Shown piece after piece: positions 26,855 to 35,281 of a DNA stretch of 54,915 nucleotides. Positions within the stretch are counted from its first letter, which is position 1; each line of letters opens with the position of its first letter. Source of the DNA: Synechococcus sp. BO 8801 (lineage in GTDB: Bacteria; Cyanobacteriota; Cyanobacteriia; PCC-6307; Cyanobiaceae); contig NZ_NQKY01000020.1 of the NCBI RefSeq assembly GCF_002252675.1, forward strand, positions 1 to 54,915, written 5' to 3'. The position numbers were made by a program, and so were the translations under genes. The notes under the pieces are model-generated. The model worked only from the letters and a program-made list of their open reading frames with translations. It was not told the DNA's origin and searched no databases.

Positions 26855-28000
26855 TCAGTTGACCTTGACGGGCGCGCCGTTGCGGAGGTTGATCAGGTTG
26901 GTGGTGATCACGCGGGTGCCGGGCTGGAGTCCCCTGAGCACCGGATAGCGGTTGTTCTGCAGGGGGCCCAGCTGCACCGGGGTCTGGAGGGCGAAGCTGG
27001 TGCCGGCGGGGAGCTTGCGGGCCACGGCAAGGTCGGTGCGGCCGGGGCGCCGTTCCAGATCGGCCAGGCTGCCCACCTCGTAGACGAAGCTCTGGCCGGA
27101 GACCTGGGTGACGGCGGCGAAGGGAACCGAGAGCTCCTGGCGACTGTCGAGCACCAGGCGGGTGCGGGTGCGCAACCCGGTGCGCAGAACCCCGCCCGGA
27201 TTGGCGAACTCGGCCTTGGCCAGCAGGGACTGGGTGCCGGCCACCACACCCGGATCGAGGGAGCCCACCACCCCCTGGGCCATCGGCTTGTTGGTGGCCG
27301 GATCCATGAGGATCACCGTCTGCCCCACCCGCAGCCGGCTGGAGAACACCGCCGGCACATCCACCCGGGCCATCAGCCGGTCGTTGCGGATGATCGTGGT
27401 GAAGGGATCGCCGGCGGCGATCACATCCCCGAGCTTCACCTGCACATCCCCCACGGTCCCGGCGATGGGCGCCTTGAGATCGCGGAAGGCCAGGTCGGCC
27501 CGGCGCGCCACCAGGTCCTGCCGTGAGGAGAGGTAGCGCTGGCGGAATTCGTCCCGCTGGAAAGCGCTGGCGGCCCCCTGCCGCACCAGATACTCGTAGC
27601 GCTCGTAGTTGAGCTTGTTGGTCTGGACCTCCGCCTCCAGGCGGGCCACATCGGCGCGGGCCTGGGCCTGATCGAGCACCAGCAGGATCTGACCGACGGC
27701 CACCTTGTCGCCCTGGCCCACCAGCAGCCGCTCGATCCGTCCGCCGGCCTGGGCCGCCAGCCGCACCTCCTCGATGGCTTCGAGGGTGCTGACGGTGTCG
27801 ACGTTGTCGGTGAAGGCGGCCAGGGTGGCCGGCTCGGCACGCACCGACAGCGGTGGTCGGCCAGGGGGAGCTTCCGCCTGGCAGGCCCCCAGCAGGGCCG
27901 CGCAGAAAAGGGCGGCGGCAGCGGGCAAGGCGTTGAGGGAGCGTCGCAGGCGCCCCGTGGATGCCCCGGGAAGAGGCGGCCTGCTCGGATGGCCGATCAC
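26855..28000 (-). CDS. RND periplasmic adaptor (membrane fusion protein), lipoprotein
   Basis: A 381-residue HlyD/AcrA-type adaptor. The GTG at 28000 gives a basic n-region (GRLRR), the hydrophobic stretch ALPAAAALFCAALLGAC and a lipobox, so it is probably a lipoprotein. Lipoyl halves are seen around LAAQAGGRIERLLVGQGDKV and LKAPIAGTVGDVQVKLGD, with a short coiled hairpin between (VARLEAEVQTNKLNYERYEY). It is the first gene of the five-gene minus-strand cluster and lies 72 bases from the divergent RarA-fusion gene. Those 72 bases must contain or overlap both promoters. The frame is open much further upstream, antisense to that gene; those codons are not protein-like. Confidence 0.9.
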   Translation of the reverse strand: MIGHPSRPPLPGASTGRLRRSLNALPAAAALFCAALLGACQAEAPPGRPPLSVRAEPATLAAFTDNVDTVSTLEAIEEVRLAAQAGGRIERLLVGQGDKVAVGQILLVLDQAQARADVARLEAEVQTNKLNYERYEYLVRQGAASAFQRDEFRQRYLSSRQDLVARRADLAFRDLKAPIAGTVGDVQVKLGDVIAAGDPFTTIIRNDRLMARVDVPAVFSSRLRVGQTVILMDPATNKPMAQGVVGSLDPGVVAGTQSLLAKAEFANPGGVLRTGLRTRTRLVLDSRQELSVPFAAVTQVSGQSFVYEVGSLADLERRPGRTDLAVARKLPAGTSFALQTPVQLGPLQNNRYPVLRGLQPGTRVITTNLINLRNGAPVKVN

Positions 28001-28072
28001 GGGTTCAGCGACGGACAAGGCTTCCGCCAGACCGTACCGCTCCGGAGGCTCTCCCGGCGAGATGATGGGGCG

Positions 28073-30307
28073 GTGAGTGATCTGTTCTGGCATCAGGGCG
28101 AGCAGGCCAGGCGCAGGATCGCCCCGCTGGCCGACCGGCTGCGGCCGCGCAGCCTCGACGACTTCGTGGGCCAGGCGGCGATCCTGGGTCCGGGGCGTCT
28201 CCTGCGCCGCGCCATCGCCGCCGACCGGGTCGGCAACCTGATCCTGCACGGCCCCCCCGGCACCGGAAAGACGACGCTGGCGCGGATCATCGCCGGCAGC
28301 ACCCGGGCCCACTTCAGCAGCCTCAACGCCGTGCTGGCGGGGGTGAAGGACCTGCGCGCCGAGGTGGACGCCGCCAAGCAGCGGCTGGAGCACCACGGCC
28401 TGCGCACGATCCTGTTCATCGATGAGGTGCACCGCTTCAACAGCGCCCAGCAGGACGCCCTGCTGCCCTGGGTGGAGAACGGCACCGTCACCCTGATCGG
28501 CGCCACCACCGAAAACCCCTACTTCGAGGTCAACAAGGCCCTGGTCAGCCGCTCGCGCCTGTTCCGCCTCCAGCCCCTGGAGCCGGAAGACCTGCGCCTG
28601 CTGCTGGAGCGGGCCCTGGCCGATCCGGAACACGGCTACGGCCAGCGCCGCGTCGAGCTCTCCGAGGAAGCGGGCGCCCACCTGCTGGACGTGGCGGGGG
28701 GCGATGCCCGCAGCCTGCTCAACGCCCTCGAGCTGGCGGTGGAGACCACCGAAGCCGAGGCCGACGGTGTGATCCGCATCGACCTGGCCATCGCCGAGGA
28801 ATCGATCCAGCAGCGGGCGGTGCTCTACGACAAGCAGGGGGATGCCCACTTCGACACGATCAGCGCCTTCATCAAGTCGATCCGGGGTTCCGACCCCGAT
28901 GCGGCCCTGTTCTGGCTGGCGCGGATGGTGGAGGCCGGCGAGAACCCACGCTTCATCCTGCGGCGCCTGCTGATCTCCGCCGGTGAGGACATCGGCCTGG
29001 CCGATCCCCAGGCAATGGTGGTGGTGGAGGCGTGCGCCGCGGCCTTCGACCGGGTCGGGCTGCCGGAGGGGCTCTACCCCCTGGCCCACGCCACCCTCTA
29101 CCTGGCCGGCACCGAGAAGAGCAACAGCAGCCTCGGCTTCTTCGATGCGGTGAAGGCGGTGCGCGAAGCCCGGCGCCAGCAGGTGCCCGCCCATCTGCGC
29201 GATGCCAACCGGGACGGCCAGGCCTTCGGCGATGGGGTGGGCTACCGCTACCCCCACGCCTATGCCGACCACTGGGTGGCCCAGCAGTACCTGCCCCAGT
29301 CCCTGCAGGGGGAGGTGTTCTGGCAGCCGGGGGCCCTGGGCTGGGAAGGGGGACTGCGCAAACGGCTGCAGCAGCGCCGGGCCGCCCAGCTGGCCGCCGC
29401 GGCCGAAACGGCCGCCGACGACCGCGGCGACCTGCTCAGCAGCAGCCCGGACGATCCCCTGCTCAACCGCTGGCTGCAGCGCCAGGCCGGGGCCGAGGGC
29501 GAGCGGCTCGACCGCCTGCGCCGACGGTTCTGGGAGGAGGCCGCCATCGGCCGCCTCGACCGGGTGCTGGTGCTGGAGGCCCACTCCCTGCTCTGGGCCC
29601 TCGATCCGCTGGAGGCGGCCAGCGAGGGGGAGGTGGTGCTGGCCACGCCATCGGCGGCCGTGCTCGATCGCCTGCAGGCCCAGCTGCAGCTGCTGGATCA
29701 GCTGCGGCGCCCCCGTCTGCTGGCCGCGGCCCCGGAGGGGCCCGAACCGCTCCAGGCCCAGCTGGAGCCGTGGCCCAAAGAGGAGGGGCGCTTCGAGTGG
29801 ATCGCGGCGCGCCAGCCGTGGCGTGGCTGCACGGCGGAGCAGCGGCGGGCCTGGCTGGAGCTGCTCACGGCCCTGGCGGCCCCCGGTGCCCGGGCCCGGT
29901 TGCTGTTCACCCATCCCCTGCTGGGGCCGGCGGGGAGCCTGCGCGCCCTGGTGGGACGCAGCGCCACCGGCGCGACGCCGGCTGTGCTCGAGACGGCGGC
30001 CGAGCTGGAACGGGAGTGGCTGGCGGCCGACGCCGATCAGGCCGATCGCGTGCAGGAGGGCCTGGAATCCCTCGGCTGGAGCGTGCAGCGACGCTTCTGG
30101 GAGGAGGCCCTCGAGCTGCCCCTCAGCGACGCCCTGCTGGAGCGCTGGTTCGGCAAGGGGGCCAGCTACCGGAAGCAGCTGACCCCGGCGGTGGCTGCCG
30201 CTGGCCGCAGGACCCTCGAAGCCCTGTTCCGGGAGCGGCGCGGGGCCTCCCTTCCCCAGCCCCTGGGGCACACCCTGCTGCTGGCCCATCGCCGCACTGG
30301 GCCATGA
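28073..30307 (+). CDS. rarA: RarA/MgsA-type AAA+ ATPase fused to a C-terminal domain of unknown function
   Basis: A 744-residue protein from GTG 28073. Residues 1-430 are a clamp-loader-like RarA/WRIP1 ATPase: Walker A GPPGTGKTT (residues 60-68), Walker B ILFIDEVHRF, sensor region IGATTENPYFEVN, and the conserved GSDPDAALFWLARM and AGEDIGLADP parts of the C-terminal RarA domain. RarA acts at stalled replication forks. About 310 further residues have no recognised catalytic motif but include two similar RRRFWEEA/QRRFWEEA segments (starting near residues 482 and 672), suggesting internal repetition. Such RarA/unknown-domain fusions are known in cyanobacteria. It is divergent from the efflux cluster and converges with the DUF1400-like gene. 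Confidence 0.88.
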   Translation: MSDLFWHQGEQARRRIAPLADRLRPRSLDDFVGQAAILGPGRLLRRAIAADRVGNLILHGPPGTGKTTLARIIAGSTRAHFSSLNAVLAGVKDLRAEVDAAKQRLEHHGLRTILFIDEVHRFNSAQQDALLPWVENGTVTLIGATTENPYFEVNKALVSRSRLFRLQPLEPEDLRLLLERALADPEHGYGQRRVELSEEAGAHLLDVAGGDARSLLNALELAVETTEAEADGVIRIDLAIAEESIQQRAVLYDKQGDAHFDTISAFIKSIRGSDPDAALFWLARMVEAGENPRFILRRLLISAGEDIGLADPQAMVVVEACAAAFDRVGLPEGLYPLAHATLYLAGTEKSNSSLGFFDAVKAVREARRQQVPAHLRDANRDGQAFGDGVGYRYPHAYADHWVAQQYLPQSLQGEVFWQPGALGWEGGLRKRLQQRRAAQLAAAAETAADDRGDLLSSSPDDPLLNRWLQRQAGAEGERLDRLRRRFWEEAAIGRLDRVLVLEAHSLLWALDPLEAASEGEVVLATPSAAVLDRLQAQLQLLDQLRRPRLLAAAPEGPEPLQAQLEPWPKEEGRFEWIAARQPWRGCTAEQRRAWLELLTALAAPGARARLLFTHPLLGPAGSLRALVGRSATGATPAVLETAAELEREWLAADADQADRVQEGLESLGWSVQRRFWEEALELPLSDALLERWFGKGASYRKQLTPAVAAAGRRTLEALFRERRGASLPQPLGHTLLLAHRRTGP

Positions 30308-30333
30308 GGAGGGCGCCATGAAGAAGGGCCATG

Positions 30334-30358
30334 AAAAAAGCCCCGGCGAGGCCGGGGC
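30334..30358 (-). terminator. Rho-independent terminator of the DUF1400-like gene
   Basis: A perfect 8-bp stem, GCCCCGGC/GCCGGGGC, with a GAG loop (30340-30358) is preceded on the plus strand by six A (30334-30339). On the minus strand this reads as a GC-rich hairpin followed by six U. It lies about 36 bases past the stop of the minus-strand gene at 30394-31104. The plus-strand RarA gene ends 26 bases away and would not have the U-run on its side. Confidence 0.9.
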
Positions 30359-30393
30359 GACAGGTGTGGGGGGAGAAGGTCTCCCCCGGTGAA

Positions 30394-31104
30394 TCACCAG
30401 AGGCCGCGGACGGGCTGATCCATCATCGGAGCGGGAGCAGGGGTGGTCTCGCGGACCATGGCGACGGGGTCGGCCATCTGGTTGGCCTGGATGCAGGCGG
30501 GCAGGAAGACGTACCAGGAGAGCAGGGAGGTGCACTGGGCGGTGCCGGGTGCGCAACGACCCTCGGCGCAGATGTTCTGCGCACCGGTGTAGGTGTTGCA
30601 GAAATCAGCAAGACGGAAGTCGGTGGGCAGGGCCGTCATGATGCCGGCCGAGGAGATCGAGCCGTCCTTGGCATCGGAGATGATCGCCGAACGCAGAGCC
30701 TGAACCGCATAGGTGTTCATGCTGTAGTACGGGAAGTAGCTGTTGGTGGCGTTCTTGAGGAACTTCACCCCCGCATCGGAGTAGAGGAAGCGGGACACGC
30801 CGACCAGATTGACCGAGTAGGTCTTGGTCATGCCCGACTTGACTTCGTCGGAGGTCCAGCCGGAGCGGGCCAGGCCGCCTTCCAGACCGCGATCGGTGAT
30901 GTCGCCGGAGCCAAGGAACGTATCGAAGGCGGCCTGGTTGGTGGACCACACGGCACCGCCGGTGTTCCAACGGACAGGCAGATCGTTGTCCACGGCCGCG
31001 GAGGCGGGAAGCACGGAGGCCGAGACGGCCGTTCCCACAAAGAGACCGGCGAGAATTCTCTTGAACACGGGAGGCGATGTTGACTTCGCTATCAACCTAA
31101 GCAT
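30394..31104 (-). CDS. Exported protein with DUF1400-like (alpha/beta-hydrolase-associated) domain
   Basis: A 236-residue protein with a signal peptide (FKRILAGLFVGTAVSASVLP, cleavage near ASA-AVD). An alternative GTG at 31068 would start directly before that stretch. The mature part (FLGSGDITDRGLEGGLARSG, VNLVGVSRFLYSDAGVKFL, LRSAIISDAKDGSISSAGI) resembles the DUF1400 domain found alone or in front of alpha/beta hydrolases in cyanobacteria. No hydrolase domain follows. Four cysteines lie in the C-terminal part (DFCNTY, NICAEGRCAPG, AQCTS) and another in PACIQ. A strong terminator follows. The 185 bases upstream separate it from the divergent peroxiredoxin gene. Confidence 0.7.
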   Translation of the reverse strand: MLRLIAKSTSPPVFKRILAGLFVGTAVSASVLPASAAVDNDLPVRWNTGGAVWSTNQAAFDTFLGSGDITDRGLEGGLARSGWTSDEVKSGMTKTYSVNLVGVSRFLYSDAGVKFLKNATNSYFPYYSMNTYAVQALRSAIISDAKDGSISSAGIMTALPTDFRLADFCNTYTGAQNICAEGRCAPGTAQCTSLLSWYVFLPACIQANQMADPVAMVRETTPAPAPMMDQPVRGLW

Positions 31105-31289
31105 TGAAGGTGATTCTGCCTACATCTCGTGTGCAGTTTCTTTGCCTCTCCACACAGAACGGCAAGCGGCACCCCCGGCCGTGGCCCTCGGGTGTGGGAC
31201 TCCGAGCCTGGGGGTGACCCGGCGGGAGACCCCATCCAGGAGCTTGCCCCTAGGGTGAAGTGGTTGTCATTCGCTCCAAGGTTCGACCC

Positions 31290-31757
31290 ATGGCCCTGCA
31301 GGTGGGAGATCCAGCCCCCGATTTCACCCTCCCCGATCAGACCGGTGAGGCCGTCTCCCTCGCCGGGCTGAGGGGCCAGCGGGTGGTGATCTACTTCTAT
31401 CCAAAGGACGACACGCCGGGCTGCACCAAGGAGGCCTGCAACTTCCGCGACCGCTGGAGCGCCTTCGAAACCCATGGCATCCGGGTGCTGGGGATCAGCA
31501 AGGACGGCGCGACCAGCCACGGCAAGTTCGTCGCCAAGTACGACCTGCCCTTCACCCTGCTGACCGACGCCGAGCCCTGTCCCGTGGCCGAGGCCTACGG
31601 CAGCTATGGGCTCAAGAAGTTCATGGGCAAGGAGTACATGGGCATGATGCGGCACACCTTCGTCGTCGACGCCGAGGGCAAGCTGGAGCGCATCTATCTC
31701 AAGGTGAAGGCCGAGGAGATGGCCGATCAGATCCTCGAGGACCTGGGCCTGGCCTGA
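31290..31757 (+). CDS. bcp: Peroxiredoxin Q / bacterioferritin comigratory protein
   Basis: A 155-residue thiol peroxidase of the PrxQ/BCP class, reducing hydroperoxides with thioredoxin as electron donor. The peroxidatic Cys45 and resolving Cys50 lie in DTPGCTKEACNFRD, the five-residue spacing typical of PrxQ. The FYPKDDTPGC stretch and the later MRHTFVVDAEG are family-typical. The ATG at 31290 is chosen since the conserved MALQVGDPAPDF begins there; an in-frame GTG ten codons upstream is less likely. The 3' end overlaps the convergent coaX gene by 31 bases. Confidence 0.93.
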   Translation: MALQVGDPAPDFTLPDQTGEAVSLAGLRGQRVVIYFYPKDDTPGCTKEACNFRDRWSAFETHGIRVLGISKDGATSHGKFVAKYDLPFTLLTDAEPCPVAEAYGSYGLKKFMGKEYMGMMRHTFVVDAEGKLERIYLKVKAEEMADQILEDLGLA

Positions 31758-32500
31758 GCCGCGCCCTCCGGCGCAGCGGGGCGCAGGGCCACCAGGGCCT
31801 CCAGACAGAGCTCGGGGTGGTGCGTCAGGGCGTCCTCCCCCAGCTCCGGCCATCGCCGCAGCAGCGGCAGCAGGGCGGGCCCGTCACCGCCGGTGAGCAC
31901 GATCCGGCAGCCCGGCTCCTGCGCCCGGGCCTGGCGCCCGGCCTCCCGCACCGCGGCCGCCAGACCCTCCACCACCCCCCGTCGCATCGCCTCCTCCGTG
32001 GCCAGCGGCCACGCCTCGGCGCCGGCCGCCAGGTCCCCCTCCAGGGTGGGCAGCCCCGCGGTGCCCGACCCCATGGCCGCCAGCTGCAGCGCGCCCCCCG
32101 CCATCAGCCGGCCGCCGGCGAAGCAGCCCCGGCCGTCCACCCGGGTGAGACTCAGCACCGTACCCGCATCGGCCACCAGCACCGGGCCGTCGCTCAGCCG
32201 GGCCGCCCACCAGCCCGCCAGGGCCCGGTCGATGCCGAGCCAGGGGGGTGATCCGGCCAGGGGCACGTCCTCCAGCTGCAGCCGTGACGCGGCTGGCAGG
32301 GCAGCCTCCGGGGGCACCGCACCCACCGCCGCCCAGGCCAGGGGCGGCTCCACGGCCGAGGTCGGCGGCGGCAGGTGCACGAACCGCAGACCCGCCTCGG
32401 TCGGCCCGCCCTCGCCGCTCTCCCCGCCGTCCCCGTCGGCCAGGGCCCAGTGCCAGCGGCTGTTGCCGATCAGCAGCCAGCGGGGCTGGCGCCCCGGCAC
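31727..32500 (-). CDS. coaX: Type III pantothenate kinase
   Basis: A 257-residue ASKHA-fold kinase for the first step of coenzyme A synthesis. It starts at GTG 32500. The phosphate-1 motif is LLIGNSRWHWAL at the N-terminus, with Asn in place of the usual Asp of DxGNT/S. Phosphate-2 is ADAGTVLSLTRVD, followed by the GGRLMAGGALQLAAMGSGTA loop. The adenosine region is IVLTGGDG. The divergence from textbook CoaX is what is usual for marine and freshwater picocyanobacteria. One base separates it from the cysH stop upstream, so cysH-coaX is probably one operon. Confidence 0.8.
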   Translation of the reverse strand: MPGRQPRWLLIGNSRWHWALADGDGGESGEGGPTEAGLRFVHLPPPTSAVEPPLAWAAVGAVPPEAALPAASRLQLEDVPLAGSPPWLGIDRALAGWWAARLSDGPVLVADAGTVLSLTRVDGRGCFAGGRLMAGGALQLAAMGSGTAGLPTLEGDLAAGAEAWPLATEEAMRRGVVEGLAAAVREAGRQARAQEPGCRIVLTGGDGPALLPLLRRWPELGEDALTHHPELCLEALVALRPAAPEGAAQARPRSSRI

Positions 32501-32501
32501 C

Positions 32502-33335
32502 TCAGATGCCCTCGCCCATCAGGCCCGGGAGGTGAATACCGCACTCCTGCTGCAGCCCGCCGAAGCGGGTGGCCCGGCCGTTGGTGGTGCCGTCGTCGGG
32601 GGCGCTGGTGTGCCAGTCGCCGACGGTGGAATAGCCCTGCTCGAACAGCGGATGCTGGGGCAGGTCGTGCTCCTGCATGTAGTAGTAGACGTCGCGACGG
32701 CTCCAGGTGAGCAGGGGCCGCAGCGACCAGCGCTGCCGCACCGGATCCAGGCAGTTCATGGCGCCGCGATGGTCGGTCTGGCGGGCCCGCACCCCGCTGG
32801 CCCAGCAATGCACCTGCAGCCGCTCCAGGCCCCGGTCGAGGGGTTCGACCTTGCGGATGCGGTTGTAGGTGCGCATGTCTTCAGGCGCCCCCGTCTCCCA
32901 CAGCCGGCCATGCAGAGCCTCCATCCGGGCCGGGCTCATGTCGGCCTGAAGCACCTGCAGATCCAGCTTGAGGCGATCGCAGAGCTGGTCGGCGTAGCGG
33001 TAGGTCTCGGGGGGCAGGTAGCCGGTGTCGACCCAGAGCACCGGGATCGCGGGCCAGGCACCGGAGCCGTCGAGGGCGCTGACCATGTGCAGCATCACGG
33101 CCGACTGGATGCCGAAGCTGGTGGTGACGGCGAAGTGGCCGGCGAACGCCTCCTGGGCCCAGCGCATCCGCCCGATCGCATCGAGGGGATCGAGGCCCGC
33201 CCGGGCAGCATCGAGATCGATGGCGGCGCCATGGCGATCGCGGGGCAGAGCCTCCAGAGCCGCATTCAGGTCCGCCGCACCGCCCGCGGGGCTGGTGGAC
33301 GCCGTGGTGGACGCCGTGACAGGGATGGACACCAT
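32502..33335 (-). CDS. cysH: Phosphoadenylyl-sulfate (PAPS) reductase
   Basis: A 277-residue enzyme of assimilatory sulfate reduction, reducing PAPS to sulfite with thioredoxin. Motifs: the PP-loop-like TTSFGIQSAVML, VLWVDTGYLPPETYRYAD, YNRIRKVEPLDRGL, and the C-terminal catalytic QECGIHLPG. The Cys pairs for an iron-sulfur cluster found in APS reductases are absent, so PAPS is the predicted substrate. Its first 25 residues are Ser/Thr/Ala-rich and not conserved-looking, so the true start may be internal. Divergent from the NADH dehydrogenase-like gene, with 51 bases between starts; coaX follows. Confidence 0.92.
   Translation of the reverse strand: MVSIPVTASTTASTSPAGGAADLNAALEALPRDRHGAAIDLDAARAGLDPLDAIGRMRWAQEAFAGHFAVTTSFGIQSAVMLHMVSALDGSGAWPAIPVLWVDTGYLPPETYRYADQLCDRLKLDLQVLQADMSPARMEALHGRLWETGAPEDMRTYNRIRKVEPLDRGLERLQVHCWASGVRARQTDHRGAMNCLDPVRQRWSLRPLLTWSRRDVYYYMQEHDLPQHPLFEQGYSTVGDWHTSAPDDGTTNGRATRFGGLQQECGIHLPGLMGEGI
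33234..33241. repeat. HIP1 octamer GCGATCGC (representative copy)
   Basis: The palindrome GCGATCGC, over-represented in many cyanobacterial genomes, occurs here within cysH. Further copies I located are at 2864, 8541, 11215, 32973, 35374, 45583 and 48858, mostly within genes. In this window it mainly supports the cyanobacterial assignment. The list is from reading by eye and is not exhaustive. Confidence 0.8.
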
Positions 33336-33386
33336 GGACCCATCATCGCCCTTCGGCGATCCGGTCGATGTGGTTAGGGTGACGCC

Positions 33387-34616
33387 ATGCAAGGGCACCC
33401 GAATCCGGCCCGGAATCCGGCCCAGAACAACGTTGTCATCGTCGGGGGTGGCTTCGGCGGCCTGTACACCGCCCTGGCCCTGGCCCAGCGGAAGCAGCAT
33501 CCCCCCGTCCTGCTGATCGAGCCGAACGACCGCTTCCTGTTCCTGCCGCTTCTCTACGAGCTGCTGAGTGGGGAGCTCCGCGGCTGGGAGATCGCCCCCC
33601 GCTACGACGGCCTGCTGGCCGGCCGCGGCCTGGCCTGGCTGCAGGACCGGGTGGAGCGGATCGACGCCGATGGCCATCGGCTGCACACCGCCGGCGGCCG
33701 CACCATCCCCTACGGCCGCCTCGTCATCGCCACGGGGGCCGAGAGCAACACCTTCGCGGTACCTGGGGCCGATCGCCACTGCCTGGGCTTCCGCAGCCTG
33801 GCCGATGTGGAGCGGCTCCAGCGCCTGCTGGCCGAGCTCAGACAGCAGCGCAGGCCCCTGCAGCGCATCGCCGTGGTCGGAGCCGGTCCGACCGGGGTGG
33901 AGCTGGCCTGCAAGCTCGCCGACATGGCCGAGGGCAGCGCTGTGATCGAACTGATCGAGCAGGGTCCGCAGCTGCTGCCCCAGGCCAGGGCCTTCAACCG
34001 GGAACAGGCCGCCCTGGCCCTGCGGCGCCGTGATGTGCGGCTGCGTACCCGCACCCAGGTGGAGGCGGTCGAGGCCGAGGCGATCACGCTCCGGTGCCAA
34101 CCGGACGGGGACAGCCCCGCCCACGCCGAAACCCTCGCCGTGCGGGCAGTGGTCTGGACGGCCGGACTCAGCTTCCGTGCCCCACGGATCGACCCCGCTC
34201 CCGCCTGCGACAGCCGCGGCCGCCTGCTCTGCGGGCCCGATCTGCGCCTGCTGGAGCACTCCGATCTCTTCGTGGCTGGCGATCTGGCCGCCCCGGTCGA
34301 CCCGGAGGACACGGCCGTCGAGGGCCCCGGTCCCGGCGCCCCCTCCACGGCCCAGGTGGCCTTCCAGCAGGCCCCGGTGCTGGCCGCCAACCTGATCCGC
34401 TCCCTGGCGGGCGAACCGCTGGAACCCTTCCACTGGAAGGATCTGGGCGAAATGATGAGCCTCGGCGTCGGCGAAGCCAGCCTCACCGGCTCCGGCGTCA
34501 CCCTGGCCGGGCCGGCCGCCTACCAGCTGCGGCGCCTGGCCTACCTGACCCGCCTGCCTGGCCGGTCCCATCAGCTGCGGGTGGCCGCCGGCTGGCTGGC
34601 CGACTGGACACCATGA
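33387..34616 (+). CDS. Type II NAD(P)H dehydrogenase-like flavoprotein
   Basis: A 409-residue FAD/NAD(P)-binding disulfide-reductase-fold protein of the NDH-2 family. The FAD Rossmann motif VVIVGGGFGGL is at residues 16-26, the NAD(P) Rossmann motif AVVGAGPTGVELACKL in the middle, and the second FAD site near LFVAGDLAAPV followed by TAQVAFQQA. NDH-2 enzymes pass electrons from NAD(P)H to quinones at the membrane without proton pumping. In cyanobacteria one member (NdbB) works in phylloquinone synthesis, and this protein may be that type; motifs alone do not decide. Its stop overlaps the start of the HAD gene (ATGA). Confidence 0.85.
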   Translation: MQGHPNPARNPAQNNVVIVGGGFGGLYTALALAQRKQHPPVLLIEPNDRFLFLPLLYELLSGELRGWEIAPRYDGLLAGRGLAWLQDRVERIDADGHRLHTAGGRTIPYGRLVIATGAESNTFAVPGADRHCLGFRSLADVERLQRLLAELRQQRRPLQRIAVVGAGPTGVELACKLADMAEGSAVIELIEQGPQLLPQARAFNREQAALALRRRDVRLRTRTQVEAVEAEAITLRCQPDGDSPAHAETLAVRAVVWTAGLSFRAPRIDPAPACDSRGRLLCGPDLRLLEHSDLFVAGDLAAPVDPEDTAVEGPGPGAPSTAQVAFQQAPVLAANLIRSLAGEPLEPFHWKDLGEMMSLGVGEASLTGSGVTLAGPAAYQLRRLAYLTRLPGRSHQLRVAAGWLADWTP

Positions 34617-35281
34617 CGGCGACGCCCGCTGCAGCGCCCCCCTGGCCCCGGCCCCGCGGTCTGCTGCTCGATGCCATGGGCACCCTGATCGGCCTGCGCT
34701 CGCCGGTCGGGGCCACCTATGCCGCCGTGGCCGCCGAGCACGGCATCGATGTGGCCCCCGCGGCCATCGACCGGGCCTTCCCGGGCGTGCTGCGGCAGGC
34801 CCCTCCCCTGGCCTTCCCCGGCCTCGAGGGCGACCGCCTGCTGGAGGCCGAGCGCGGCTGGTGGGGGGAGCGCATCGACGCCGTGCTGGCGGCGGCCGGC
34901 GGGAGCGATGCGCCGGCCCCCACGGCCCTGCACCACGCCCTGTTCGATCGCTTCGCCGACCCCTCCCTCTGGCGCGTCTACCCCGATGTGCCGGCGGTGC
35001 TGCGCCGCTGGCACGGGGCGGGGCTGCGCCTGGCCGTGGTCAGCAACTTCGACCGTCGCCTGCAGCCGTTGCTGGAGGGCCTGGGCCTGGCCGATCTGTT
35101 CGCGACGGTGGTGGTCTCCAGCAGCGCCGGGGCCGCCAAGCCATCGCCCCAGCCTTTCAGGATCGCGCTGGAGTCCCTGGGGCTGAGCGCCTCCCAGGTC
35201 TGGCACGTGGGCGACAGCCCGGAGGATGGGGCCGGGGCCAGGGCCGCCGGGGTGCGCTGCCTCCTGGTGCGGCGTCCTTGA
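34613..35281 (+). CDS. HAD-superfamily protein with atypical motif I
   Basis: A 222-residue HAD (subfamily IA) protein. Motif I is LLDAMGTLIG, where the nucleophile Asp is present but the second Asp of DxDxT, the usual general acid/base, is Met. Motif II Ser is in VVSNFD, the motif III Lys in GAAKPSPQPF, and motif IV is reduced to GDSPEDGAGA. The alpha-helical cap (about residues 30-105) is of the HDHD3/REG-2 kind, whose members also lack the second Asp. Substrate unknown. Its ATG overlaps the upstream stop (ATGA) and its own stop overlaps the TTG start of hflX (TTGA), so the three genes look translationally coupled. Confidence 0.8.
   Translation: MTATPAAAPPWPRPRGLLLDAMGTLIGLRSPVGATYAAVAAEHGIDVAPAAIDRAFPGVLRQAPPLAFPGLEGDRLLEAERGWWGERIDAVLAAAGGSDAPAPTALHHALFDRFADPSLWRVYPDVPAVLRRWHGAGLRLAVVSNFDRRLQPLLEGLGLADLFATVVVSSSAGAAKPSPQPFRIALESLGLSASQVWHVGDSPEDGAGARAAGVRCLLVRRP

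Noticed and set aside
23416..26862. An open frame of over 1100 codons on the plus strand, antisense to the first RND pump
   Set aside because: The product is a His/Gln/Gly/Asp-rich mixture without domains. It is a mirror of a GC-rich gene whose codon third positions avoid stops on the other strand. The minus-strand frame is a perfect RND transporter.
28001..30556. Upstream extension of the second adaptor gene across the RarA fusion (antisense)
   Set aside because: The extension lacks domains and lies opposite a well-supported gene. The lipoprotein signal fixes the adaptor start at 28000.
34861..35277. Extension of the HflX frame upstream of its TTG
   Set aside because: These codons overlap the HAD gene in a different phase and give Arg/Gly/Pro-rich sequence. 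HflX-like sequence begins at 35278.
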